A program made the position numbers and the translations under genes. The notes under the pieces were generated by a model. That model was not told the origin of the DNA. It saw nothing but the letters and a program-made list of their open reading frames with translations, and did no database searches. A stretch of DNA of 12,599 bases from Bacteroidota bacterium (GTDB lineage Bacteria; Bacteroidota; Bacteroidia; Flavobacteriales_F; PHOS-HE28): NCBI GenBank assembly GCA_023430325.1, contig JAEZAU010000026.1:1-12599 (forward strand). The letters run 5' to 3'. Shown piece after piece: positions 5,724 through 12,599 of the stretch. How positions within the stretch are numbered: position 1 is the stretch's first letter; the number at the start of each line of letters is the position of its first letter.

Positions 5724-8153
5724 ATGAACCGTTACATCTGCATACACGGACACTTTTACCAGCCGCCACGTGAGAATCCGTGGTTGAACGAGGTCGAACT
5801 CCAGGAATCGGCGCACCCGTTCCATGATTGGAACGAGCGGATAACCGATGAATGTTATGCCCGCAACGCGCGCTCGCGGATCCTTGGTCCTGATGGTTCC
5901 ATCGTGGACATCATCAACAATTACGCTTTCATGAGCTTCAACTTCGGCCCCACCTTGCTGGAGTGGATGGAGAAGAAAGCACCCGATACCTACGCTGCGA
6001 TCCTGGAGGCCGATCGTGAAAGTCAACGACATTTTTCAGGCCATGGATCGGCGATCGCGCAGGCATACAACCACATGATCCTGCCGCTGGCGAACGAGCG
6101 CGACAAGGAGACCCAGGTGATCTGGGGTATCCATGATTTTCAGAAGCGCTTTGGCCGCCTTCCGGAAGGCATGTGGCTGGGTGAAACGGCGGCGAACACC
6201 GAAACACTCGAGGTGATGGCGCGTCACGGGATCAAATTCACGATCCTTTCGCCCTATCAAGCGAAACGAGTAAGACGGATCGGCGATCATCATTGGCACG
6301 ATGCAACAAATGCGCGCGTTGATCCCAGAAAACCATATGTCTGCAAGCTTCCATCGGGAAGCCAGATCGTATTGTTCTTCTATGATGGACCTGTTTCGCA
6401 AGGTGTAGCCTTTGAACGTCTGCTCACGAGCGGAGAAAAGTTCGCAGGAAGATTGACCAGCACGTTCGATCCGAACGATCGCGAGCCGCAGATCATGCAC
6501 ATCGCCACCGACGGCGAAACATACGGTCACCATCATCGCTATGGTGAAATGGCCCTCTCCTATGCGTTGCATCACATGACCAAGGAGAAGATGGCGAAGC
6601 TCACGATCTACGGTGAGTTCCTGGAAAAGCATCCGCCTGCTCATGAGGCGGAGATCATCGAGGACACTTCATGGAGCTGCTACCACGGTGTGGAGCGGTG
6701 GCGGAGCAATTGCGGCTGCAATACCGGAGGCAACAACTGGCACCAGGAATGGCGTGGGCCTCTGCGCTACGCCTTCGATCGGGTACGCGATGCCGTGGCA
6801 CCGATGTACGAGGAAGAGATGCGCAAGCTCGGGGCCGATCCATGGGCGGTGCGCAATGCCTACATCGAAGTGATCATGGACCGCTCCGAGAAGAACGTGC
6901 GCCGGTTCATGAAGCAACATTGCGATCGCGAACTCGATCGGCAACAACAGATCAACTTCCTGCGGTTGCTTGAAATGCAGTACCACTGCATGTTGATGTA
7001 CACCAGTTGCGGCTGGTTCTTTGATGAGGTCACCGGGATCGAGTCGGTGCAGGATATTTTCTATGCGGCACGTGCCATCCAATTGGCCAGAAGTATCAAC
7101 GGGATCGATCTGGAACCCGAATTCATCAGCCTGCTGGAAAAGGCTCCGAGCAATATCAAAGACTTCGGGAATGCCGCCAACGCCTATCGATCGTTCGTCA
7201 AGCCTTCCATCCTCGACCTTATCCGTGTGGGTGCGCACTATGCCGTATCCTCGCTTTTCGCAGATGATCCGGAGGATCTGGAACTATACAGCTACAAGGC
7301 CACCTCGGAAGATTACGAGCTTTTCGAAGCAGGTCACCAGAAGCTTGCGATCGGCAAGGTGAACATCCGATCGAAGATCACCTGGAGCGAACAACGCATC
7401 ACCTTCGCTGTGCTGCATATGGGCGATCATCAACTTTATGCCGGCGTGCGCGAGTTCATCAGCGATGAAGCATTCCATGCCATGCGATCCGATGTTTCCG
7501 CAGCTTTTGTCAAGGGCAATGTGAGCCGGGTGCTCATGAACCTGGACAAGCATTTCGATGAGGACAGCAGTTATTCGTTCTGGCACCTGTTCAAAGATGA
7601 TCAGCGCAAGATCCTCACCAGCGTGCTGGAACCCACCATCCGCAACATCGAGGATCGTCTGGAGCGTGAATTCGACAGCCACTACCCGTTGATCACCGCC
7701 ATGACCGATATCAATGTGATGTTGCCGGCGGCATTGCAAGTGACGATCGAGCACATCATCAACGCGAAGCTCGAGCACCAGTTCAAAGCAGCACGTCCAA
7801 AGCCGAGAACGATCAAGAACCTGCTGGATGAGGCAAAGCGCTTGAACGTGCAACTTCGTAAAGAGGATCTGGAATACGAAGCCGCGCAACAGGTAACACG
7901 TCTGTTGATCGACCTGGAGAACGATCCTCATGACCCCAACAAGATCGTACGGCCCTTGAAGTTCCTTCGCGTACTGCAGGAATCTCCCTTACAGCCCGAT
8001 TACTGGCAGGCGCAGAACATCGCCTTCAAGCTGAAGAACACGATCTACAAGGACCACATGAAAGAAGGGGGTGATCCGGATTGGCAACGGCGCCTGGGCA
8101 AACTCTACTCACGATTGAAGATCCGCGAGAATGGTGTGATGCAGCCCGCTTGA
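5724..8153 (+). CDS. GH57 family protein with C-terminal DUF3536, activity unknown
   Basis: An 809-residue protein with an N-terminal GH57 catalytic domain (about 1-350) and a long, mostly helical C-terminal half I recognise as the DUF3536 type. GH57 motifs are intact: motif 1 HGHFYQPP (8-15); GHGSAIAQAYNHMILPLA (106-123); motif 3 PEGMWLGETA with Glu154, the expected nucleophile; motif 4 HIATDGETYGHHH with Asp263, the expected acid/base. A Cys/His-rich stretch (SWSCYHGVERWRSNCGC, 316-332) follows and could bind a metal or shape the substrate site. GH57 includes amylases, amylopullulanases, 4-alpha-glucanotransferases and branching enzymes, so the protein very likely acts on alpha-glucan, but the reaction of this subgroup is not known to me. 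It starts on the base after the treZ stop and precedes treY, which ties it to trehalose production from glucan. No signal peptide is seen. Confidence 0.88.
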   Translation: MNRYICIHGHFYQPPRENPWLNEVELQESAHPFHDWNERITDECYARNARSRILGPDGSIVDIINNYAFMSFNFGPTLLEWMEKKAPDTYAAILEADRESQRHFSGHGSAIAQAYNHMILPLANERDKETQVIWGIHDFQKRFGRLPEGMWLGETAANTETLEVMARHGIKFTILSPYQAKRVRRIGDHHWHDATNARVDPRKPYVCKLPSGSQIVLFFYDGPVSQGVAFERLLTSGEKFAGRLTSTFDPNDREPQIMHIATDGETYGHHHRYGEMALSYALHHMTKEKMAKLTIYGEFLEKHPPAHEAEIIEDTSWSCYHGVERWRSNCGCNTGGNNWHQEWRGPLRYAFDRVRDAVAPMYEEEMRKLGADPWAVRNAYIEVIMDRSEKNVRRFMKQHCDRELDRQQQINFLRLLEMQYHCMLMYTSCGWFFDEVTGIESVQDIFYAARAIQLARSINGIDLEPEFISLLEKAPSNIKDFGNAANAYRSFVKPSILDLIRVGAHYAVSSLFADDPEDLELYSYKATSEDYELFEAGHQKLAIGKVNIRSKITWSEQRITFAVLHMGDHQLYAGVREFISDEAFHAMRSDVSAAFVKGNVSRVLMNLDKHFDEDSSYSFWHLFKDDQRKILTSVLEPTIRNIEDRLEREFDSHYPLITAMTDINVMLPAALQVTIEHIINAKLEHQFKAARPKPRTIKNLLDEAKRLNVQLRKEDLEYEAAQQVTRLLIDLENDPHDPNKIVRPLKFLRVLQESPLQPDYWQAQNIAFKLKNTIYKDHMKEGGDPDWQRRLGKLYSRLKIRENGVMQPA

Positions 8154-8182
8154 CCGGCAGGCATTCACTTGCCTTCCGGTCA
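8151..8182 (+). terminator. Strong hairpin overlapping the GH57 stop codon, possible terminator or attenuator
   Basis: TGACCGGCAGGCA (8151-8163) pairs with TGCCTTCCGGTCA (8170-8182) around a six-base loop, a 13-bp stem with one mismatch, and the left arm begins with the stop codon itself. The bases after it (TTGTAACTT) are only partly T-rich, so intrinsic termination is uncertain; mRNA end protection or a drop in treY expression are alternatives. Confidence 0.55.
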
Positions 8183-8207
8183 TTGTAACTTCATATCGAA
8201 TACTATG

Positions 8208-8225
8208 GCAGGGTCCATGCCCTGC
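8208..8225 (+). other. Small hairpin in the treY leader
   Basis: GCAGGG (8208-8213) pairs with CCCTGC (8220-8225) around six bases, 35 bases before the treY ATG. The 107-base gap between the GH57 gene and treY holds this and the larger hairpin and no clear promoter box. Its role is unknown. Confidence 0.3.
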
Positions 8226-8260
8226 AACATCCTCTTCGACATTCATTTCATATTCCTCGA

Positions 8261-11008
8261 ATGCCCTATATTCCTGATGCGACCTATCGCATTCAACTGA
8301 CCCCTGAGTTCACGCTAAGGCATCTTCGCGAGCACCTCGACTATTTGCGCGAGCTTGGGATCAGCACCATCTACGCGGCGCCCTTCTTCAAGGCACGTAC
8401 GGGAAGCACGCATCGTTATGACGTAGCTGAGGCACATCGGATCGGTCCTGACCTTGGCACGCTTGAAGAGTTCGATGATATCGCGAAATATCTGCGCAAG
8501 CATGGCATGGGCTGGTTGCAGGACATCGTACCCAACCACATGGTCTTTCATCCAGAGAACCTATGGTTGATGGATGTGCTCGAGAAAGGGCGCCGATCGG
8601 AGTTCAGCCGCTTCTTCGACATCAATTGGGAACATCCGGATCTCGATGGAAGACTGATGGTACCGTTCCTCGGCGAGCCGTTGGAAAAAGTGATCGACCA
8701 AAAGCAACTCGAGTTCGTGTTCGATCGGAACGGTTTCCGCTTCAAATACTTCGACAGCCCTTATCCGGCAAGCCTTACCGTTTACGGCCGGGTGCTGCAA
8801 CAAGTGCTTCAGAAGATCGGAACGGGCGAAGATCGGAAAGTCCTGCAGGAGATCATCGCATCCATGGAGAAAGTGCTCCATTCACCATCCATCGACGCCC
8901 TTGAATGGGAACGGATGCGATCGGAGATGATCGGCTCGTTCGATCAACGGCCCGTCTTCAGGAATGCTTTGGATGCAACGTTGGCCGAGATCAATGGATC
9001 GCCTGAAAAACTCGATGCCCTGCACAGCGACCAGTACTATCGTCTATGCTGGTGGAAGGAAACTGAAGAACGGATCAATTACCGCCGCTTCTTCACCATC
9101 AATGAGCTGATCTGCCTGCGCATGGGCAAGCGCAAGGTGTTCGACAAGTACCACCAGTTCATCAAAGTGCTCTGCGACCAGGACCTCGTCCAGGGACTTC
9201 GTATCGATCACATTGATGGACTTTACGGACCCACGACGTATCTGCAGCGGCTCCGTGAATTGGCCGGGCCCGATCGGTATCTGGTGGTGGAGAAGATCCT
9301 TGAAGGCCATGAATCCCTGCCGGAGAACTGGCCCGTACAAGGCAACAGCGGCTATGATTTTCTCGCATGGGTGAGCAACCTGTACACAGACCCACAAGGT
9401 GAGAAGAAGCTGACGAGGCTGTACCGCAAATTCGTTCCGCAAGCTCCATTGGATTACGAAGCGCTGGTGTTCGAGAAGAAGTCCTTCATCCTTCGCGATC
9501 AGATGGCGGGCGAACTGGAGAACTTGCTGCGGGTGCTAAAAAAGCGTGAATTGTTGAACGGCGATGTACCGATCGAACAATGGCGTGAAGCACTTGCCGT
9601 GATGCTCGCTTCATTCCCTGTCTATCGGATCTATGTGGATCGCTTTCCGCTGGATGAACTCTCACAGCGCGTGTTGGATGAGACGTTCGATTGCGCCTTG
9701 CGTTACGCTCCTCAATATGAATTGGAGCTAGATCATTTGCGATCGCTCTTCGAGCGCGACCCGGATGACACCGAGCAGCGGATCGAACAGAAATTATTCT
9801 TCCTGAAACGCAGCCAGCAGTTCACCGGACCGCTGGCTGCGAAAGGTGTGGAGGATACGGCCTTCTATAATTACAATCGTCTGCTGGCGCTGAATGAAGT
9901 GGGGAACAGTCCGGAACTTTTCCATCTTAAACGCCGCGATTTCCATGAGTTGATGCAATACAAATTGCGGACGTATCCACATTCCATCAACGCCACCGCA
10001 ACGCACGATACGAAACGTGGTGAAGGTTCACGCATGCGCTTGCAGGTGCTCAGCGAGATGCCCGAGGAATGGGAAGATCACGTAATGCAATGGACCGATA
10101 TCATCCGGAAGACCACGCCAAAGGAAATCCCGACACCGAACGATCTCTATTTCATGCTACAGACACTGGTCGGTGTGATGCCGATAGATGGGCATGTGGA
10201 CGATACGTTGGTGTCCCGGGTGCGGGAATACTTGATCAAGGCTTTCCGCGAAGCGAAGGTGAACACCAACTGGAGCAAGCCGGATGAGACCTACGAGAAT
10301 GCCGTGAAAGATCTTGTGGAAGGACTGCTGATGAAGAACACGGAATTCATGCATGCCTTCAGACCGTTCTTCCATAAGGTTGCGCATTATGGCTGGATCT
10401 ACTCGTTGTGCCAGACGATGCTGAAGCTCACCTGCCCGGGTGTTCCTGATATCTACCAGGGCACCGAACTCTGGGACCTGAGCCTTGTGGATCCAGATAA
10501 TCGCAGGCCGGTGGACCTCGATCTACGCAGACAGTACTTGATGGCTTTGAAGGAGGCAGAAGGCCGATCGATGTCGCGACTGCAGCAAAGTCTATTGCAG
10601 GACCCGATCGATGGGCGCGTGAAACTTTACCTGATCCAGAAGGTGCTCGGGGTGCGCAAGCAGCTGAAGGAACTTTTCGATCACGGCAACTACTCACCGC
10701 TCCTCTTCACCGGAAGATTCAACGATCATGTAGTGGCGTTCACCAGGCAGTACAACGATCAATGGTGCAGTGTGCTGGTACCGCGTCTGCTCGCGCAAGT
10801 GATCGCACCAGGTGAATTACCGTTGGGCCGTGAGATCTGGGGCGATACGGGTTTCATTCTGCCGGAAGGATCGCTGAAAAGATGGCGGAACATCTTCAGT
10901 GAGGGTCCAGTGCTTGAGACAGGTGGCGATGGTGGAATGATCGTGGGCGATGTGTTCCGATCATTTCCAGTGGCGTTGTTGATCGGGGAAGCGGAGCGAA
11001 CAACGTGA
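8261..11008 (+). CDS. treY: TreY, malto-oligosyltrehalose synthase
   Basis: A 915-residue GH13 subfamily 26 enzyme, an intramolecular transglucosylase that converts the reducing-end alpha-1,4 bond of malto-oligosaccharide to an alpha,alpha-1,1 bond, giving the substrate of TreZ. It opens directly on the first barrel strand (PYIPDATYRIQLTPEF), which supports the ATG chosen, with YAAPFFKARTGSTHRYDV at 38-55. Region I DIVPNHM is at 88-94; region II LRIDHIDGL has Asp316 as nucleophile; region III VVEKILEG has Glu344; region IV NATATHDTKRGE has Asp583. The large helical insertion between regions III and IV is typical of TreY, as is VPDIYQGTELWDLSLVDPDN near the C-terminal end of the barrel. The length is within the family range. 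It is 107 bases from the GH57 gene, across two hairpins. Its stop lies in a direct repeat shared with the malQ start. Confidence 0.96.
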   Translation: MPYIPDATYRIQLTPEFTLRHLREHLDYLRELGISTIYAAPFFKARTGSTHRYDVAEAHRIGPDLGTLEEFDDIAKYLRKHGMGWLQDIVPNHMVFHPENLWLMDVLEKGRRSEFSRFFDINWEHPDLDGRLMVPFLGEPLEKVIDQKQLEFVFDRNGFRFKYFDSPYPASLTVYGRVLQQVLQKIGTGEDRKVLQEIIASMEKVLHSPSIDALEWERMRSEMIGSFDQRPVFRNALDATLAEINGSPEKLDALHSDQYYRLCWWKETEERINYRRFFTINELICLRMGKRKVFDKYHQFIKVLCDQDLVQGLRIDHIDGLYGPTTYLQRLRELAGPDRYLVVEKILEGHESLPENWPVQGNSGYDFLAWVSNLYTDPQGEKKLTRLYRKFVPQAPLDYEALVFEKKSFILRDQMAGELENLLRVLKKRELLNGDVPIEQWREALAVMLASFPVYRIYVDRFPLDELSQRVLDETFDCALRYAPQYELELDHLRSLFERDPDDTEQRIEQKLFFLKRSQQFTGPLAAKGVEDTAFYNYNRLLALNEVGNSPELFHLKRRDFHELMQYKLRTYPHSINATATHDTKRGEGSRMRLQVLSEMPEEWEDHVMQWTDIIRKTTPKEIPTPNDLYFMLQTLVGVMPIDGHVDDTLVSRVREYLIKAFREAKVNTNWSKPDETYENAVKDLVEGLLMKNTEFMHAFRPFFHKVAHYGWIYSLCQTMLKLTCPGVPDIYQGTELWDLSLVDPDNRRPVDLDLRRQYLMALKEAEGRSMSRLQQSLLQDPIDGRVKLYLIQKVLGVRKQLKELFDHGNYSPLLFTGRFNDHVVAFTRQYNDQWCSVLVPRLLAQVIAPGELPLGREIWGDTGFILPEGSLKRWRNIFSEGPVLETGGDGGMIVGDVFRSFPVALLIGEAERTT

Positions 11009-11015
11009 TGATCAT
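11002..11015. repeat. Direct repeat, left copy, at the treY stop
   Basis: These 14 bases match 11179-11192 at 13 positions and share the exact ten-base core TGATGATCAT. The core starts with the treY stop codon. Possible target-site duplication around repeat copy C. Confidence 0.6.
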
Positions 11016-11028
11016 ACAATGCGCCAGC

Positions 11029-11110
11029 GCGTTAGCGATAGCAGCGGAAAGCCCGCACCGCAGGGCGGACTTGCAGCGAATAGCGCGACCCGCAGGGGAA
11101 CGCCCAAAAA
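11029..11110 (+). repeat. Dispersed structured repeat, copy C, between treY and malQ
   Basis: It starts GCGTTAGCGATAG and ends GGAACGCCCAAAAA, parallel to copies A and B. The central stem is AAGCCCGC (11049-11056) with GCGGACTT (11065-11072), one mismatch, the same arms as in copy B. AGCGAATAGCGCGAC (11075-11089) is shared with copy A with one change. It lies in the 176-base treY-malQ gap. Downstream of it GATCTTTG (11147-11154) is a poor match to a -7 box, so whether malQ has its own promoter is unclear. Confidence 0.75.
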
Positions 11111-11178
11111 CCTTCAACAGTAAAAGGCATCCGATCGATGTGATATGATCTTTGCCCGCTTCAATTGAACTTTCACAG

Positions 11179-11192
11179 AACTTGATGATCAT
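11179..11192. repeat. Direct repeat, right copy, at the malQ start
   Basis: Partner of 11002-11015. Its ten-base core TGATGATCAT contains the malQ ATG (11185-11187) and the next codons for Ile-Ile. Reading ATG within the left copy also gives Met-Ile-Ile. Confidence 0.6.
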
Positions 11193-12599
11193 TCCTCAAC
11201 GCAGCAGCGGTATCCTGCTGCACATCACATCACTGCCCGGCGCATACGGCATCGGCGATCTCGGTCCTGAAGCGTATCGGATGGCCGATCTGATGCAACT
11301 CGCTGGGCAACGTTACTGGCAGATATTACCGCTCAACCCCACCGAGATCGGCATGGGCAATTCGCCCTATAGCAGCCGCAGCGCTTTCGCGGGAAATCCG
11401 CTGTTGATCTCGCCCGATCTATTGTTGAAGGAGAACGTGATCGGGAAGAGCGATCTCAAGGATGCACCAAAAAGCACCGATCGAGTGGATTTTTCGCAGG
11501 CCGCAGAGTTCAAGAAGACGATCTGGGATGCCGCTTATCGCAATTTACGATCAGGCAAGTGTGATCATCTGCGCGACCCGTTCGATCGGTTCCAAAAAGA
11601 GCATTCGGCGTGGCTGCAGGACTATTGCCGCTTCGCTGTGTTCAAGGAACATTTCGGCAACAGGAGCTGGGTGGAATGGGACGAAGCCATCAAACACCGC
11701 GAGCCGGCCGCGATGCGCGCGTTGGAGGAACGGTTGAACGATCGGATCGAATATGAAGCATTCCTTCAGTTCCTCTTCCACCGGCAATGGGAAGCGCTGC
11801 GCACATATTGCGATCAGCACGACGTGCACTTCTTCGGGGACATGCCTTTCTATGTGAGCCATGACAGTGCCGATGTGTGGAGCAACCCGCACTACTTCAA
11901 GCTGGATCGCGATGGCCGACCCACGCTTGTCTCCGGTGTGCCGCCGGATTTCTTCAGCGAGACCGGGCAATTATGGGGCACACCGGTCTTTGATTGGGCC
12001 GAACTTGCAAAGCACGGCTACGATTGGTGGATGCGCCGCATCGATCACAACCTGAAACAATTCGGGTTGCTGCGGCTCGATCATTTCCGAGCAATGAGCG
12101 CGTACTGGGAGATCGAGGCCGGTGAAAGGACCGCGAAGAACGGACGCTGGGTGAAGAGTCCTGGCAGTGAGATCCTCGGCAAAGTGAAGGCGAAGTACGA
12201 TCCCATGCCGATCGTGGCCGAAGACCTGGGCGAGATCGATGAGCCCGTGCGTGAACTGATGCGTGAATTCGATCTGCCCGGCATGCGCCTGCTGATCTTC
12301 GCCTTCATCGATGATATCGCTTTTGAAAGTTCATTCCTGCCGCACAACCACATCCAGAATTGCATCGTGTACACCGGCACGCATGACAACGAACCCGTGC
12401 GCGCGTGGTATGAAGCGGCCACCGAAAAAGAGAAGGACCAGCTCACGCGATACACCAATGATGATGTGAGCAAGAAGAACGTGCATGAGGTCATGATCCG
12501 CCTTGCGTTGCAAAGCGTGGCTCAACTCACGGTGGTTCCCATGCAGGATGTGCTCGGCCTTGGCAAAGAGGCCACAATGAACAAGCCGGGCACCAGCGA
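11185..12599 (+). CDS. malQ: MalQ, 4-alpha-glucanotransferase (GH77), C-terminus beyond the window
   Basis: The first 471 residues of an amylomaltase that moves alpha-1,4-glucan segments between chains, releasing glucose and longer malto-oligosaccharides. It opens with RSSGILLHITSLPGAYGIGD (6-25), then QILPLNPTEIGMGNSPYSS. The 250s loop reads GVPPDFFSETGQLWGTP. Catalytic residues are seen in GLLRLDHFRA (Asp299, nucleophile), IVAEDLG (Glu346, acid/base) and YTGTHDN (Asp401, transition-state stabiliser), close to Asp293, Glu340 and Asp395 of the Thermus enzyme. It has no N-terminal carbohydrate-binding extension, so it is the short form of about 500 residues and only about 30 should be missing. 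The ATG is supported by the conserved opening that follows at once. It follows treY in the same direction across repeat copy C. Likely role: supplying chains long enough for TreY and recycling the short ones left behind. Confidence 0.95.
   Translation, partial: MIIPQRSSGILLHITSLPGAYGIGDLGPEAYRMADLMQLAGQRYWQILPLNPTEIGMGNSPYSSRSAFAGNPLLISPDLLLKENVIGKSDLKDAPKSTDRVDFSQAAEFKKTIWDAAYRNLRSGKCDHLRDPFDRFQKEHSAWLQDYCRFAVFKEHFGNRSWVEWDEAIKHREPAAMRALEERLNDRIEYEAFLQFLFHRQWEALRTYCDQHDVHFFGDMPFYVSHDSADVWSNPHYFKLDRDGRPTLVSGVPPDFFSETGQLWGTPVFDWAELAKHGYDWWMRRIDHNLKQFGLLRLDHFRAMSAYWEIEAGERTAKNGRWVKSPGSEILGKVKAKYDPMPIVAEDLGEIDEPVRELMREFDLPGMRLLIFAFIDDIAFESSFLPHNHIQNCIVYTGTHDNEPVRAWYEAATEKEKDQLTRYTNDDVSKKNVHEVMIRLALQSVAQLTVVPMQDVLGLGKEATMNKPGTS

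Noticed and set aside
11008..11148. 46-codon frame starting at ATG overlapping the treY stop
   Set aside because: It reads through repeat copy C and gives a low-complexity basic product. Its Met-Ile-Ile start is better explained as a duplicated copy of the malQ start than as a gene.

Overview
This window reads as chromosomal DNA from a bacterium, most likely a moderately GC-rich member of the Bacteroidota. None of the clear starts has a convincing Shine-Dalgarno sequence, and two intergenic regions carry an exact match to the Bacteroidota -7 promoter consensus TAnnTTTG. I did no database search, so the phylum call rests on these traits and on gene content.

Most of the window (1521 to the right edge) is an alpha-glucan/trehalose locus. 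On the minus strand lies glgE (1521-3545), a maltosyltransferase that builds alpha-1,4-glucan from maltose 1-phosphate. Diverging from it on the plus strand are treZ (3840-5723), a GH57/DUF3536 protein of unknown activity (5724-8153, starting on the base after the treZ stop), treY (8261-11008) and malQ (11185 to the edge, C-terminus missing). All five keep their recognisable catalytic residues and none has a visible signal peptide, so the enzymes probably act in the cytoplasm. GlgE makes linear glucan, MalQ adjusts chain lengths, TreY turns the reducing-end linkage into a trehalose linkage and TreZ cuts trehalose off. If the genome also has TreS and maltokinase, this closes a trehalose/glucan cycle. 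No debranching enzyme (TreX), TreS, maltokinase or GlgB is seen; the GH57/DUF3536 protein is a candidate for an unassigned step.

The left end (1-1384) is all minus strand and tightly packed: a 66-residue probable antitoxin overlapping a Doc-family toxin (ATGA overlap), which overlaps the GTG start of an FdhF/YdeP-type molybdopterin oxidoreductase that runs off the left edge.

Three intergenic regions hold diverged copies of one structured repeat of about 80-115 bases (1427-1513, 3635-3747, 11029-11110). The copy between treY and malQ is flanked by a near-perfect 14-base direct repeat containing the treY stop on one side and the malQ start on the other, as if it had been inserted into a once-overlapping gene junction. 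Possible regulatory sites are an imperfect palindrome and a -7 box before treZ, a -7 box with an inverted repeat before the toxin-antitoxin pair, and a 13-bp hairpin at the end of the GH57 gene.
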